DNA of 64,000 nucleotides from Oscillospiraceae bacterium (GTDB lineage: Bacteria; Bacillota; Clostridia; Saccharofermentanales; Saccharofermentanaceae): positions 1-64,000 of the forward strand of contig FWXP01000009.1 of NCBI GenBank assembly GCA_900176545.1, in the 5' to 3' direction. Position 1 is the stretch's first letter. Each line of letters starts with the position of its first letter. The notes beneath the pieces are model-generated. The model searched no databases, was not told where the DNA came from, and saw only the letters and a list, made by a program, of their open reading frames with translations. The position numbers were made by a program, and so were the translations under genes. Below are positions 50,958 through 59,772 of the stretch, in pieces.

Positions 50958-52259
50958 ATGAAGGGGAGATTTGCCGTTCTCTGTATCCTGATGCTGGTGA
51001 TCCTGATAGCTCCCGTAGCCATACTAAGGTTCAGGGAAGACTATAAGATCGCCTATCTTGACGCTACGAAGGTCAATGCACTCATCCATGACTGCGCCGA
51101 CAGGTGGGATGACATAAATTCCAACGCTTCCGAAGGCAACGCAAGGACCGCGAGTATCTACGGCTTCGAATACGAGGTCATGGATAACGACGGCAATATC
51201 GTTCTTTATACCCAGCACGATATGCCTAAGGACTTGGGGCGCGCCACGACCCTTAGATATACCATAAGGGATATCATCAAGGACGGGGAAGTGGTAGGTA
51301 AGCTTCTTATCGCCAACGACTACGAACACATAAAGAGCGATGCATATGTCAGCTACAGGACGAGATATCTTGTCTGCGTCCTGGTAGAGGCCGTGATCAT
51401 CGCATTGTTCCTGGTGTGGGTATATTTCTATATCGTGCGTCCCTTCGACCGCATGAAGGACTTTGCCGCGGACGTAGCTTCCGGAGATCTCGATGCCCCT
51501 CTTACCATGGACAGAGGTAATCTCTTCGGTGCCTTTACCGAGAGCTTTGACATAATGAGGATAGAGCTTGCAGACGCCAGGCAGAAGGAATACGAGGCCC
51601 AGCGAAGCAAGGTGGAGCTGGTAGCTCAGCTGTCTCACGACATAAAGACGCCTGTTGCTTCCATCAAGGCTATGGGAGAGCTCTTAGGAGCTGTCAATAC
51701 AGATCCTAAGCAGAAGACAAAGCTCGATTCCATCGTAGGAAAGGCAGATCAGATAGATGTACTTGTATCTGATCTCTTCGCGACATCACTTACCGATCTT
51801 GATCAGCTGGAAGTCAACTGCTCGGAACAGGAGAGCCGTGTCCTCGATAAGATAATAAAGGAAGCCGACCACAACGAATACGTGGTAGGCGGCGAAGTTA
51901 CCGAATGCCTTATCGTATGTGATCCCGTAAGGACCACGCAGGTCATAAATAACATAATCCACAATTCCTATAAATATGCGGATACGTCTATATATCTGGA
52001 TTCCCGTACCGAGGGTGATTCTCTTATACTGTCGCTGACTGATCGAGGCGGCGGAGTAAGCGAAGAAGACCTTCCCATGGTCACAAAGAAGTTCAGAAGA
52101 GGCGCTAATGCCAAGGAGAAGCAGGGTGCGGGACTTGGCCTTGCCATAGCTTCCGAGCTCATGGAGAAGATGGGCGGAAGCCTGGAGTGCTCCAATGCCG
52201 ACGGGGGATTCCGCGTGACATTGCAGTTCCGTCTGGCAGACTCTTCCGAAGAAGAGTGA
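50958..52259 (+). CDS. Membrane sensor histidine kinase
   Basis: The 433-residue protein has helix 1 (about 5-24), an extracellular domain of about 110 residues, helix 2 (about 137-160), a HAMP-like region, H-box AQLSHDIKTPVAS with H227, N-box NNIIHNSYKYAD, DRGGG and GAGLGLAIASELMEKMGG. Complete and probably active, paired with the upstream response regulator. The target genes are unknown; the adjacent metF-metH operon has its own promoter. Confidence 0.92.
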   Translation: MKGRFAVLCILMLVILIAPVAILRFREDYKIAYLDATKVNALIHDCADRWDDINSNASEGNARTASIYGFEYEVMDNDGNIVLYTQHDMPKDLGRATTLRYTIRDIIKDGEVVGKLLIANDYEHIKSDAYVSYRTRYLVCVLVEAVIIALFLVWVYFYIVRPFDRMKDFAADVASGDLDAPLTMDRGNLFGAFTESFDIMRIELADARQKEYEAQRSKVELVAQLSHDIKTPVASIKAMGELLGAVNTDPKQKTKLDSIVGKADQIDVLVSDLFATSLTDLDQLEVNCSEQESRVLDKIIKEADHNEYVVGGEVTECLIVCDPVRTTQVINNIIHNSYKYADTSIYLDSRTEGDSLILSLTDRGGGVSEEDLPMVTKKFRRGANAKEKQGAGLGLAIASELMEKMGGSLECSNADGGFRVTLQFRLADSSEEE

Positions 52260-52293
52260 TAAAAATGTTGTATTTCTCGTGATATGCGGCGTG

Positions 52294-52302
52294 TGTTATA
52301 AT
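52294..52302 (+). promoter_or_regulatory. Extended -10 promoter of the metF-metH operon
   Basis: TGtTATAAT predicts a start near 52309, leaving a 43-base leader before metF. That leader is too short for a SAM or cobalamin riboswitch. Confidence 0.65.
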
Positions 52303-52351
52303 CCAAGGGTTTAAATTAGCATATTGCCTTTAATAAAGGAGATCTTATCGC

Positions 52352-53236
52352 ATGAAGATCATCGATATATTAAGCCGCAACGAGATGAGCCTGTCCTTTG
52401 AGGTATTCCCTCCCAAGGTGGAGACATCCTTCGAGAACGTGATGGCTGCAGCAGGCAAGATAGCTGAGCTTAAGCCCTCATTCATGTCAGTTACATACGG
52501 CGCAGGCGGCGGAACCAGCAAGTATACGCTGAAGATGAGCTCCGAGATCGAGCACAGATACGATGTTCCCATGCTGGCGCATCTTACTTGCATATCTTCC
52601 GATAAGGCTACCGTAAGAGAGAGGATCACCGAGCTCAAGGAAGCTGGTATCCATAACATAATGGCTCTTAGAGGCGATATCCCCGCTGACAGGATAAACG
52701 AGGATCGAAGTCACTGGGACTATAACTACGCAGTAGAGCTCATATCCGAGATCAAGTCCATATATCCCGACTGTTGCATAGGTGCCGCATGCTACCCTGA
52801 GGTACATCCCGAGAGCAGTAACCAGAGAGAGGATATAAGAAGGCTCAAGGAGAAGGTAGACGCAGGTGCGGACTTCCTTACTACCCAGATGGTCTTCGAC
52901 AACAATCTCTTCTTCAACTTCATGTATAAGCTTAGAGAAGCGGGAGTTACCGTTCCCGTCCTTCCCGGCATAATGCCAATAACAAAGGCCAATCAAGTGG
53001 AAAGAGCCATCAAGCTCTCAGGATCCTTTATGCCCGAGAGGTTCAGGTCTATAGTAGACAGATTCGGCTCCGACGATGCTGCCATGACACAGGCAGGCAT
53101 CATCTACGCCACGGATCAGATCATTGACCTTTATGCCAACGGCATTACCAACGTTCACGTATATTCCATGAACAAGCCCGAAGTAGCAGCAGGAATCAAG
53201 AACAGCCTGTCATCTATCCTCGGCAAAGAGTTCTGA
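52352..53236 (+). CDS. metF: 5,10-methylenetetrahydrofolate reductase
   Basis: The 294-residue protein has the MetF TIM-barrel marks: MSLSFEVFPPK, FMSVTYGAGG, ALRGDIP, GAACYPEVHPES, DAGADFLTTQMVFDN and LPGIMPI. It reduces methylene-THF to methyl-THF, the methyl donor for MetH encoded two genes later. AAAGGAGATC precedes the ATG. The next gene overlaps by one base. Confidence 0.95.
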   Translation: MKIIDILSRNEMSLSFEVFPPKVETSFENVMAAAGKIAELKPSFMSVTYGAGGGTSKYTLKMSSEIEHRYDVPMLAHLTCISSDKATVRERITELKEAGIHNIMALRGDIPADRINEDRSHWDYNYAVELISEIKSIYPDCCIGAACYPEVHPESSNQREDIRRLKEKVDAGADFLTTQMVFDNNLFFNFMYKLREAGVTVPVLPGIMPITKANQVERAIKLSGSFMPERFRSIVDRFGSDDAAMTQAGIIYATDQIIDLYANGITNVHVYSMNKPEVAAGIKNSLSSILGKEF

Positions 53237-53877
53237 TGATCGAGAGTCATATACGAGTCCTGCCATACGAGCCGTCAGCGCTGCCTCCCGTTGATACGAA
53301 CGAGGTGTGGAGATATAGCGGCTGCAGGGAGATCCCGACTGACGAAGCCATGCTTAAGCTGATGGACGAAGTCCTCGCTGAATGCAGCAGGTCCGCCAGA
53401 GGTCAGGTAGTATACGGAAGGTACAAAGAATTTCCTTTCGAGACTTCTTCCAAAGGCTTGTCCGAGCTACTGTCAGGCTGTTCGGAGGTCATCATCTTCG
53501 CGGCTACGGTAGGACTTGATTTTGACAGGCTGGTAGGAAGATACAAAAGAGTATCTCCTTCCAGGGCACTTCTTATAGGAGCTTTAGGCGCAGAGAGGGT
53601 AGAAGCATTGTGCGATACTTTCTGCTCGACATTTAAAGGCGCTACTACAAGATATTCACCCGGCTACGGAGATCTTGATATATCGGCTCAGAAGGAGATA
53701 TTTAACCTCCTTCGTGTAGAAGAAAAGATAGGAATATCACTTAACGAGAGCCTTCTTATGACCCCTACAAAATCAGTTACCGCCATCTTCGGAATAAAGG
53801 AAGGAGCGGAACCTTTGAAGGGTCACGACTGCAGTAAATGCGGTCTTAAGGAGTGCGAGTTCAGGAGGCAGTCATGA
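53236..53877 (+). CDS. Stand-alone MetH activation-domain-like protein
   Basis: The 213-residue protein matches the C-terminal activation domain of methionine synthase: TRYSPGYGDLDIS near the middle, IFNLLRVEEKIGISLNESLL and MTPTKSVTAIFGI, and a Cys-containing tail (CSKCGLKEC). In E. coli this domain is fused to MetH and binds SAM for reductive reactivation of cob(II)alamin. Here it is a separate gene between metF and metH, sharing 1- and 4-base overlaps with them, so the complex is likely assembled from two chains. Confidence 0.9.
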   Translation: MIESHIRVLPYEPSALPPVDTNEVWRYSGCREIPTDEAMLKLMDEVLAECSRSARGQVVYGRYKEFPFETSSKGLSELLSGCSEVIIFAATVGLDFDRLVGRYKRVSPSRALLIGALGAERVEALCDTFCSTFKGATTRYSPGYGDLDISAQKEIFNLLRVEEKIGISLNESLLMTPTKSVTAIFGIKEGAEPLKGHDCSKCGLKECEFRRQS

Positions 53878-56279
53878 CAGTACTTGAATACATGAAGGAT
53901 AACCTTCTATTTCTAGACGGAGGTATGGGTACGCTCTTACAGGAGAGAGGTCTTCAGCCCGGAGAGCTTCCCGAGAGATGGAATGTATCTCATCCTGACA
54001 TAATAACGGACATCCACAAGGCCTACTACGATGCAGGCTCCAATGTGGTATCCACCAATACCTTCGGTGCCAACTGCCTGAAGTTCCCGGGAGAGGAATT
54101 AGAGACTCTTATTACCGCAGCAGTCAAGAACGTAAGGGCAGCGCAGGAGATAAGCTCCAATCCCCGTCCCAAGTTCGTGGCTCTTGATATTGGTCCTATA
54201 GGTAAGCTCCTTAAGCCCTACGGTGACTTCGATTTCGAAGAGGCTGTATCCGTGTACGCAGAGACAGTAAAGATCGGTGTTAAGTGCGGAGTAGATCTTA
54301 TCTTCATCGAGACCATGAACGACTGCTACGATACCAAGGCGGCAGTTCTTGCAGCCAAGGAGAATTCCGATCTCCCCATATTCGTATCTAATGCCTACAG
54401 CGAAGACGGCAAGCTCATGACAGGTGCTTCGCCTTCTGCCATGACCGCCATGCTCGAAGGCCTGGGCGTAGATGCCATCGGTGCTAACTGCTCGCTGGGT
54501 CCTGCTCAGCTCAAGGGCGTAGTGGACGAATATCTGGAAGTATCTTCTCTCCCTGTCCTTCTTAAGCCGAATGCGGGACTTCCGAGAACCGAGAACGGCA
54601 AGACGGTATTCGACGTATATCCGGATGAGTTCTCAGACCTTATGGCTGACTACATAAGATCAGGTGTACGTATCGCAGGCGGATGCTGCGGAACGACACC
54701 CGACTATATCCGCGCTACATATGAGAAGACTACTGATATCACTCCCGTTCCCGTGACGGATAAGGGCAGGACTGTAATAAGTTCCTATGCTCGTACTGTC
54801 GTATTCGGAACGGCTCCCATCCTTATCGGTGAGAGGATCAACCCCACCGGTAAGAAGAAGTTCAAGGAAGCTCTTCGTGAGCACGATATCGAGCATATCT
54901 TAAGCGTAGGTTCCGCTCAGGTGGACAGGGGCGCAGATGTCCTTGACGTCAATGTAGGTATCCCCGAGATCGACGAGCCCGCGCTCCTTACTGAAGTAAT
55001 GTATGAGCTGCAGGCAATAATCGATCTGCCCTTGCAGATAGATACAACAGATCCCATCGCCATGGAGAGGGCACTTCGCCGCTATAACGGCAAGCCCATG
55101 ATCAACTCCGTCAATGGTAAGGATGAGGTCATGAAGGAGATATTCCCGTTAGTTAAAAAGTACGGCGGACTCCTTGTATGCCTGACTCTTGACGAAGCAG
55201 GTATCCCCGATACTGCCGAGGAGCGTATCGAGATCGCCAAGAAGATAATAAAGAGAGCAGAAGAGTACGGTATCCCCAGGAAGGATCTTATCTTCGATAC
55301 TCTCGCCATGACGGTTAGTGCCGATGACCATGCGGCATTGGCTACTCTTGATTCATTAAGATATATCCGACATGAGCTCGGATGCAACACATCTCTTGGT
55401 GTATCCAACGTATCCTTCGGTCTTCCCCAGAGGGAGATAATCACATCCGGCTTCTTCATGATGGCTATGGCCTACGGTCTTAGTGCGGCTATCATGAACC
55501 CCAGCTCCAACGAGATGATGAAGGCTTACTATTCCTTCAAGACATTGAAGGGAATAGATGCTAACTGTACCGATTACATCACCAATATAGATAAGTTCGC
55601 GGTATCTACTCTTACTGCAGGTCCCGTGAGCAAGGAGCCTTCCGCAGACGACGGCCTGTCTGATCTTCAGAGAGCTATCGTCAAGGGCATGAAGGAGCAG
55701 GCTGCAAAGCTTACTACTGCGCTCCTTGGAACTACCGATGCTCTCGATATCGTATCGGAGCAGATCATCCCCGCTCTCGATGTAGTAGGTAAGGGATTCG
55801 AAGCAAAGACGATGTACCTCCCTCAGCTTCTCATGGCTGCGGAAGCATCGCAGTTTGCATTCGATCAGATCAAGGCGAAGATGGCAGAGTCCGGATCCTC
55901 AGGTCCTACCAGAGGTAAGTTCGTAATAGCTACCGTAAAGGGCGATATCCACGATATCGGAAAGAATATCGTTAAACTAATCCTGGAGAATTACGGCTTC
56001 GAGGTAATAGATCTCGGAAGAGACGTACCTCCCGAGACCGTCCTTGAAGCAGTCATAGAGCACCACGCTCCCTTATGCGGACTGTCTGCTCTAATGACCA
56101 CAACGGTCCCTGCCATGGAAGATACCATCAAGCTCTTAAGAAAAGACGCACCCTGGTGCAAGGTCTGCGTAGGCGGAGCCGTCCTCACTCAGGAATATGC
56201 CGACATGATCGGCGCAGACTTCTACGGCAAGGATGCCATGGCCACCGTCAGGTTCGCCTGCAGCGTGAGCGAGGAGTAA
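53874..56279 (+). CDS. metH: Cobalamin-dependent methionine synthase lacking activation domain
   Basis: The 801-residue protein has the homocysteine-binding barrel (LLFLDGGMGTLLQERG; zinc Cys in GANCS and GGCCGTTP), the pterin-binding domain (LIGERINPTGKKKFKEAL, DVLDVNVG) and the cobalamin cap and Rossmann domains with KGDIHDIGKN carrying the lower-ligand His. E. coli MetH is about 1,227 residues; the missing C-terminal domain is encoded by the preceding gene. ATG 53874 has AGGAGG 5 bases upstream and overlaps the previous stop. Confidence 0.95.
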   Translation: MTVLEYMKDNLLFLDGGMGTLLQERGLQPGELPERWNVSHPDIITDIHKAYYDAGSNVVSTNTFGANCLKFPGEELETLITAAVKNVRAAQEISSNPRPKFVALDIGPIGKLLKPYGDFDFEEAVSVYAETVKIGVKCGVDLIFIETMNDCYDTKAAVLAAKENSDLPIFVSNAYSEDGKLMTGASPSAMTAMLEGLGVDAIGANCSLGPAQLKGVVDEYLEVSSLPVLLKPNAGLPRTENGKTVFDVYPDEFSDLMADYIRSGVRIAGGCCGTTPDYIRATYEKTTDITPVPVTDKGRTVISSYARTVVFGTAPILIGERINPTGKKKFKEALREHDIEHILSVGSAQVDRGADVLDVNVGIPEIDEPALLTEVMYELQAIIDLPLQIDTTDPIAMERALRRYNGKPMINSVNGKDEVMKEIFPLVKKYGGLLVCLTLDEAGIPDTAEERIEIAKKIIKRAEEYGIPRKDLIFDTLAMTVSADDHAALATLDSLRYIRHELGCNTSLGVSNVSFGLPQREIITSGFFMMAMAYGLSAAIMNPSSNEMMKAYYSFKTLKGIDANCTDYITNIDKFAVSTLTAGPVSKEPSADDGLSDLQRAIVKGMKEQAAKLTTALLGTTDALDIVSEQIIPALDVVGKGFEAKTMYLPQLLMAAEASQFAFDQIKAKMAESGSSGPTRGKFVIATVKGDIHDIGKNIVKLILENYGFEVIDLGRDVPPETVLEAVIEHHAPLCGLSALMTTTVPAMEDTIKLLRKDAPWCKVCVGGAVLTQEYADMIGADFYGKDAMATVRFACSVSEE

Positions 56280-56288
56280 GAAGAACAT

Positions 56289-56750
56289 ATGTTGGCGGAT
56301 TACGGACTTCTCACGACTGACATGTCTGAGAAGAATGTCGTCAAGGTCCTGGATCAGAAGCTGGATACTTACTTCAGGAAAGTTGCCGATAAGAACTACG
56401 ATATCTATAAGACTTATTCTCTCAAAAAGTCTAAGAACTTAGGAGGCATATCGAATAATCCCAAGCAGATCCCCTGGGACTACGAGTATATGTATTTCTT
56501 TCACCATAAGAAATACGGAATGAACATCACATTATATCCGAATATAAACGAAGCAGGAGAGCAGAAGTTCAAGACCACGGGAGTGGTATGGAATCTTCTT
56601 GTAAACGATGTGCCCATGTACTTCAACGGAATAACATTCTTGAAGAGAACAAATCCTGACCTTCCCAGGTTCGTAGAGTATCTTCTTAAAGATCTCCCTT
56701 TTGAAGTTGTAGTCAACTACCGATATGCCAAAGGTGAGGAGAGGGTATAA
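56289..56750 (+). CDS. Hypothetical cytosolic protein
   Basis: The 153-residue protein starts 9 bases after metH. It has no signal or membrane segment; visible parts include YEYMYFFHHKKYGMNITLY and a basic tail. It may be read through from metH. The ribosome site is weak (AAGAAG). Function not recognised. Confidence 0.65.
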   Translation: MLADYGLLTTDMSEKNVVKVLDQKLDTYFRKVADKNYDIYKTYSLKKSKNLGGISNNPKQIPWDYEYMYFFHHKKYGMNITLYPNINEAGEQKFKTTGVVWNLLVNDVPMYFNGITFLKRTNPDLPRFVEYLLKDLPFEVVVNYRYAKGEERV

Positions 56751-56752
56751 CC

Positions 56753-57139
56753 ATGTGCACTGATATCAGGAACGGTATCTTAAGACTCTCAGAAGATCTT
56801 ATCCTGTCTCCCGAGTATACCTTCGAAGACTTTAAGAAGACTTCATGCTTTATGGGGCAGGATGGTATAAGAGTTATCACTTTGGATGATAGATACAATA
56901 TTGATGGTAATACCTTCCTGGTATCTATTGTCTTTGTTGACGGCAGGCTCGATAACGTATCGCTTGTATGTACTGACGAAGAGTTCTCATGGGAGACTGA
57001 GCCTGAGAGGAAGAAGCTCCACGACAGGATATTGAATGATTGGGGACTGCATGAAGACAACAGTTTTAGCTGGGGCAACATAAGTTCCGTATTCGATGCT
57101 AAGAGCTGTGTCAGCAGTATCGTTATCAGGTACAGATGA
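56753..57139 (+). CDS. Hypothetical cytosolic protein
   Basis: A 128-residue acidic protein, 2 bases after the preceding gene and with GAGAGGG before its ATG, so the two are co-translated. Mixed alpha/beta; the centre (ITLDDRYNIDGNTFLVSIVF) is beta-rich. Small paired cytosolic proteins of this kind sometimes act as immunity proteins, but nothing here proves it. Confidence 0.65.
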   Translation: MCTDIRNGILRLSEDLILSPEYTFEDFKKTSCFMGQDGIRVITLDDRYNIDGNTFLVSIVFVDGRLDNVSLVCTDEEFSWETEPERKKLHDRILNDWGLHEDNSFSWGNISSVFDAKSCVSSIVIRYR

Positions 57140-57144
57140 GCTTC

Positions 57145-57185
57145 CGGTACACAGATTGGAACCAAAAATGCTCTTATGTGTACCG
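57145..57185. repeat. Inverted repeat CGGTACACA / TGTGTACCG
   Basis: A perfect 9-bp inverted repeat with a 23-base loop lies between two unknown genes. It has no T run and is probably not a terminator. Confidence 0.5.
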
Positions 57186-57275
57186 ATTTGTGTGAAAATC
57201 TAATGATCCGCAAGTAGGATGATAGGGTATTTGTCCTGTATACTATGTTACAGAAAACAGGAGGAGCAGATTGTC

Positions 57276-58139
57276 ATGGGAGCATGGAGCGCAAGCATCA
57301 CAGGAAATGATACGGCACAGGATCTGATCGAAGAGTATAAGATTGCTTTCAGTCTCTATGATGTAGAGGCGGCGCTCGTCAAATTGGATGAGTGTATAAA
57401 GAAGGAAATGTTTGACGAGAGTGATGAGCCTGAGTGGGCTGACTATAAATACTCTCTTGCTGATTTCATGTGGAAGAAAGGGATACTTACCGATGAAGTA
57501 AGAGATTCAGTCATCGACATGATCGATTCTGGATTCGGGTTGGAGCTTTGGGAGGACGCCGGCAGTAAAGCGCTGGAAGAACGTAAAAAGGTCCTTGAAA
57601 AGTTCCGTGAAAAGATCACATCTGAGCAGTGTGCTCCCAAGAAGATCAAGTTCGATGTATATGATGATATCTTTGAAGATGGTGAGTACATAGCCGTCAA
57701 GTTGAAGACAATAGTAAAGAATAAAAGGGTCGGAACTCATGAGTGGATGCTTGAAAAGAGATTTGGTGAATACGACGGAAAGTATGTTGTGATGAGGAAG
57801 ATATGCTCGTTTTCCAAGCGTGTTTCCTCACTTGTGCCTGATATGTATGATCACGAGGCGATATTTCAATTCTTCAAAGGTATCTACGATGATCCTCAGA
57901 GCATAGATATCGACAAACTTGAAGCAACCCCTCTCAGTGCGTTTGGGAGACCGTATATGTGTACTTACAGCAAGATGGCTGCTTTCAAGCGACGCGGGTG
58001 TGTTGTCATCGGCAGAAAGCCTGTCGGTGAGGCAGCGAAGAACATCGATATCAATGATTGTACCTGTTTCGGGTGGGGAACTTGGGATGACCCTGATTAT
58101 CAATTGATACTTGCTGCGTTGGATTTAAATAGACATTAG
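57276..58139 (+). CDS. DUF4259-domain protein
   Basis: The roughly 287-residue protein begins with MGAWSASITGNDTAQDLIEE, the DUF4259 signature, in residues 1-130. The C-terminal half is not recognised. DUF4259 proteins often lie among immunity or hypothetical genes. ATG 57276 has AGGAGG about 8 bases upstream; a longer frame from 57219 lacks a site. Confidence 0.78.
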   Translation: MGAWSASITGNDTAQDLIEEYKIAFSLYDVEAALVKLDECIKKEMFDESDEPEWADYKYSLADFMWKKGILTDEVRDSVIDMIDSGFGLELWEDAGSKALEERKKVLEKFREKITSEQCAPKKIKFDVYDDIFEDGEYIAVKLKTIVKNKRVGTHEWMLEKRFGEYDGKYVVMRKICSFSKRVSSLVPDMYDHEAIFQFFKGIYDDPQSIDIDKLEATPLSAFGRPYMCTYSKMAAFKRRGCVVIGRKPVGEAAKNIDINDCTCFGWGTWDDPDYQLILAALDLNRH

Positions 58140-58151
58140 AGACAAGATGTA

Positions 58152-59009
58152 ATGAAAGAGTTTACAGCAGAAGACGCATATTATTACTACATGCTGATAT
58201 TGACGGGTTATCGCAAGGAGCTTGAGACTCTTGTGATCGAAGCCGTTAATGCAGATGATTCCTTGGATCCGTATATCATGGATCTTTATAATGAACTTGA
58301 TAACAAACGTGAGTTGATGTCTCTGCTTCATAAGAAGTTCGACATTTATCTGTCCGGTACTTACAAACAAGCAATGGCTAAGATATACGATGCGAATTAC
58401 AGGTTGGTCGCCTTCTTTAGAGGACTATACTTCAACAAAGAATTGTCTGTTGAGATGATCGCGGAAAAACTCGGGCAGATAGCTTCTGAAGGCGGATGCT
58501 ATGCATTTTCAGTTGTAGAAGAATGCTATTCCAGGGTAGAGGACGGAATACTTCCGTCATATGGATTCGTGGATGCCATGAGAAAATTTCTTGAGACAGG
58601 CAGGTTCGTATTCGGAGGCTTTAAGGTCGATCTTATTGAAGACAAGGAAGATCCCAATAAGGCTCTTGATGAAGGTCGTAGTCGCAAGCTTTCGATGGGT
58701 ACGATACACGACAGGATGCTGAGTGAGTTCGGAGACGATATAAGGCTAACTTCATGCTGGGGTCCCGTTCAGATGTGCGTATTCGAGATAGGGTATAAGT
58801 ATCTGCCTAAGGATTACAGCATAGTATGGGAGTGCGATCGAGGAATCATAACGGTTATTGTGAAGGATGCCGAGGGTAAGAGATTCTGGCCGTCAATGAT
58901 ATATCCGGAAGCACACTATTACCACTACGAAGATGTACAAAAGGATGTAGCACAGTTGCTTGAGCTTCTTATCAGAGCCATAAAGAATGATGAGATAGTA
59001 TTTAAGTAA
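58152..59009 (+). CDS. Hypothetical cytosolic protein
   Basis: The 285-residue, mainly helical N-terminal half (FTAEDAYYYYMLILTGYRKE) and mixed C-terminal half are not recognised. It starts 12 bases after the DUF4259 gene. The ribosome site is weak. The spacing suggests one operon through 61260. Confidence 0.65.
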   Translation: MKEFTAEDAYYYYMLILTGYRKELETLVIEAVNADDSLDPYIMDLYNELDNKRELMSLLHKKFDIYLSGTYKQAMAKIYDANYRLVAFFRGLYFNKELSVEMIAEKLGQIASEGGCYAFSVVEECYSRVEDGILPSYGFVDAMRKFLETGRFVFGGFKVDLIEDKEDPNKALDEGRSRKLSMGTIHDRMLSEFGDDIRLTSCWGPVQMCVFEIGYKYLPKDYSIVWECDRGIITVIVKDAEGKRFWPSMIYPEAHYYHYEDVQKDVAQLLELLIRAIKNDEIVFK

Positions 59010-59021
59010 GAGGATTCATAT

Positions 59022-59768
59022 ATGGTTAGCGTATTAGAAGATACATCTAAGGTTGAAGCTTTATTTGAAGGGTGGGAAGAGACTCTTATCCGGTCCTGCC
59101 TTCAGAAGGTGATGGGTAAGGTCTTTGTTACAGACCTTTCATCGCCCGAGTCTGCCATGGCTTATGTAGGATGCTTTGCTTTCTACGCGGGTGAGCCTGA
59201 CCGTGAACTGGTTCAGGAGATGCCGGGGCAGTTCGTGATAATGGTGCCTCAGGATGAGAGATGGGCTTCTCTTATCGAAGAATGCTTTCCTTCCGCGAAG
59301 AAGGTCATGCGCTATGCCATTAAGAAAGATACGGTGTTTGATAAGGAATACCTTGATAGTGTCATATCCGCTCTGCCTTCAGAGTATGAACTTCGTAGGA
59401 TAGACGGTAATCTATACGATCTGTGCCTCAGTTCCAGGGTAACTATGGACTTCGTTTCTGCTTTCGGAAGTAAAGAATCGTATCTGGAACTTGGAAGAGG
59501 AGTCGTTATCCTTAAGGATGGTCAGATAGTATCCGGTGCTTCTTCCTATACAAGGTATAAGGAAGGAATAGAACTGGAAGTAGAGACTATCGTATCGGAA
59601 AGACGCAAGGGACTTGCTACTGTCGCATGTGCCGCACTGATTCGGATGTGTCTTGAAGAAGGATTGTACCCGAGCTGGGATGCACGCGATATGAATTCGG
59701 TTGCTCTGGCGCGAAGGTTCGGTTATGAACTGTCGCATGAATATGCTGCATACGAAGTGTTGAAGTGA
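59022..59768 (+). CDS. GNAT-type acetyltransferase
   Basis: The 248-residue protein has a C-terminal GNAT_acetyltran-like fold (PF12746 type): LGRGVVILKDGQIVSGASSY, ELEVETIVSERRKGLATVAC as the acetyl-CoA loop, and the ending SVALARRFGYEL. The N-terminal half (about 1-130) is a family-typical extra region. The substrate is unknown. AGAGGA precedes the ATG. Confidence 0.85.
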   Translation: MVSVLEDTSKVEALFEGWEETLIRSCLQKVMGKVFVTDLSSPESAMAYVGCFAFYAGEPDRELVQEMPGQFVIMVPQDERWASLIEECFPSAKKVMRYAIKKDTVFDKEYLDSVISALPSEYELRRIDGNLYDLCLSSRVTMDFVSAFGSKESYLELGRGVVILKDGQIVSGASSYTRYKEGIELEVETIVSERRKGLATVACAALIRMCLEEGLYPSWDARDMNSVALARRFGYELSHEYAAYEVLK

Positions 59769-59772
59769 CGTT

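Noticed and set aside
52260-52351. SAM or cobalamin riboswitch before metF
   Set aside because: The transcribed leader is only about 43 bases and no conserved riboswitch core is visible.
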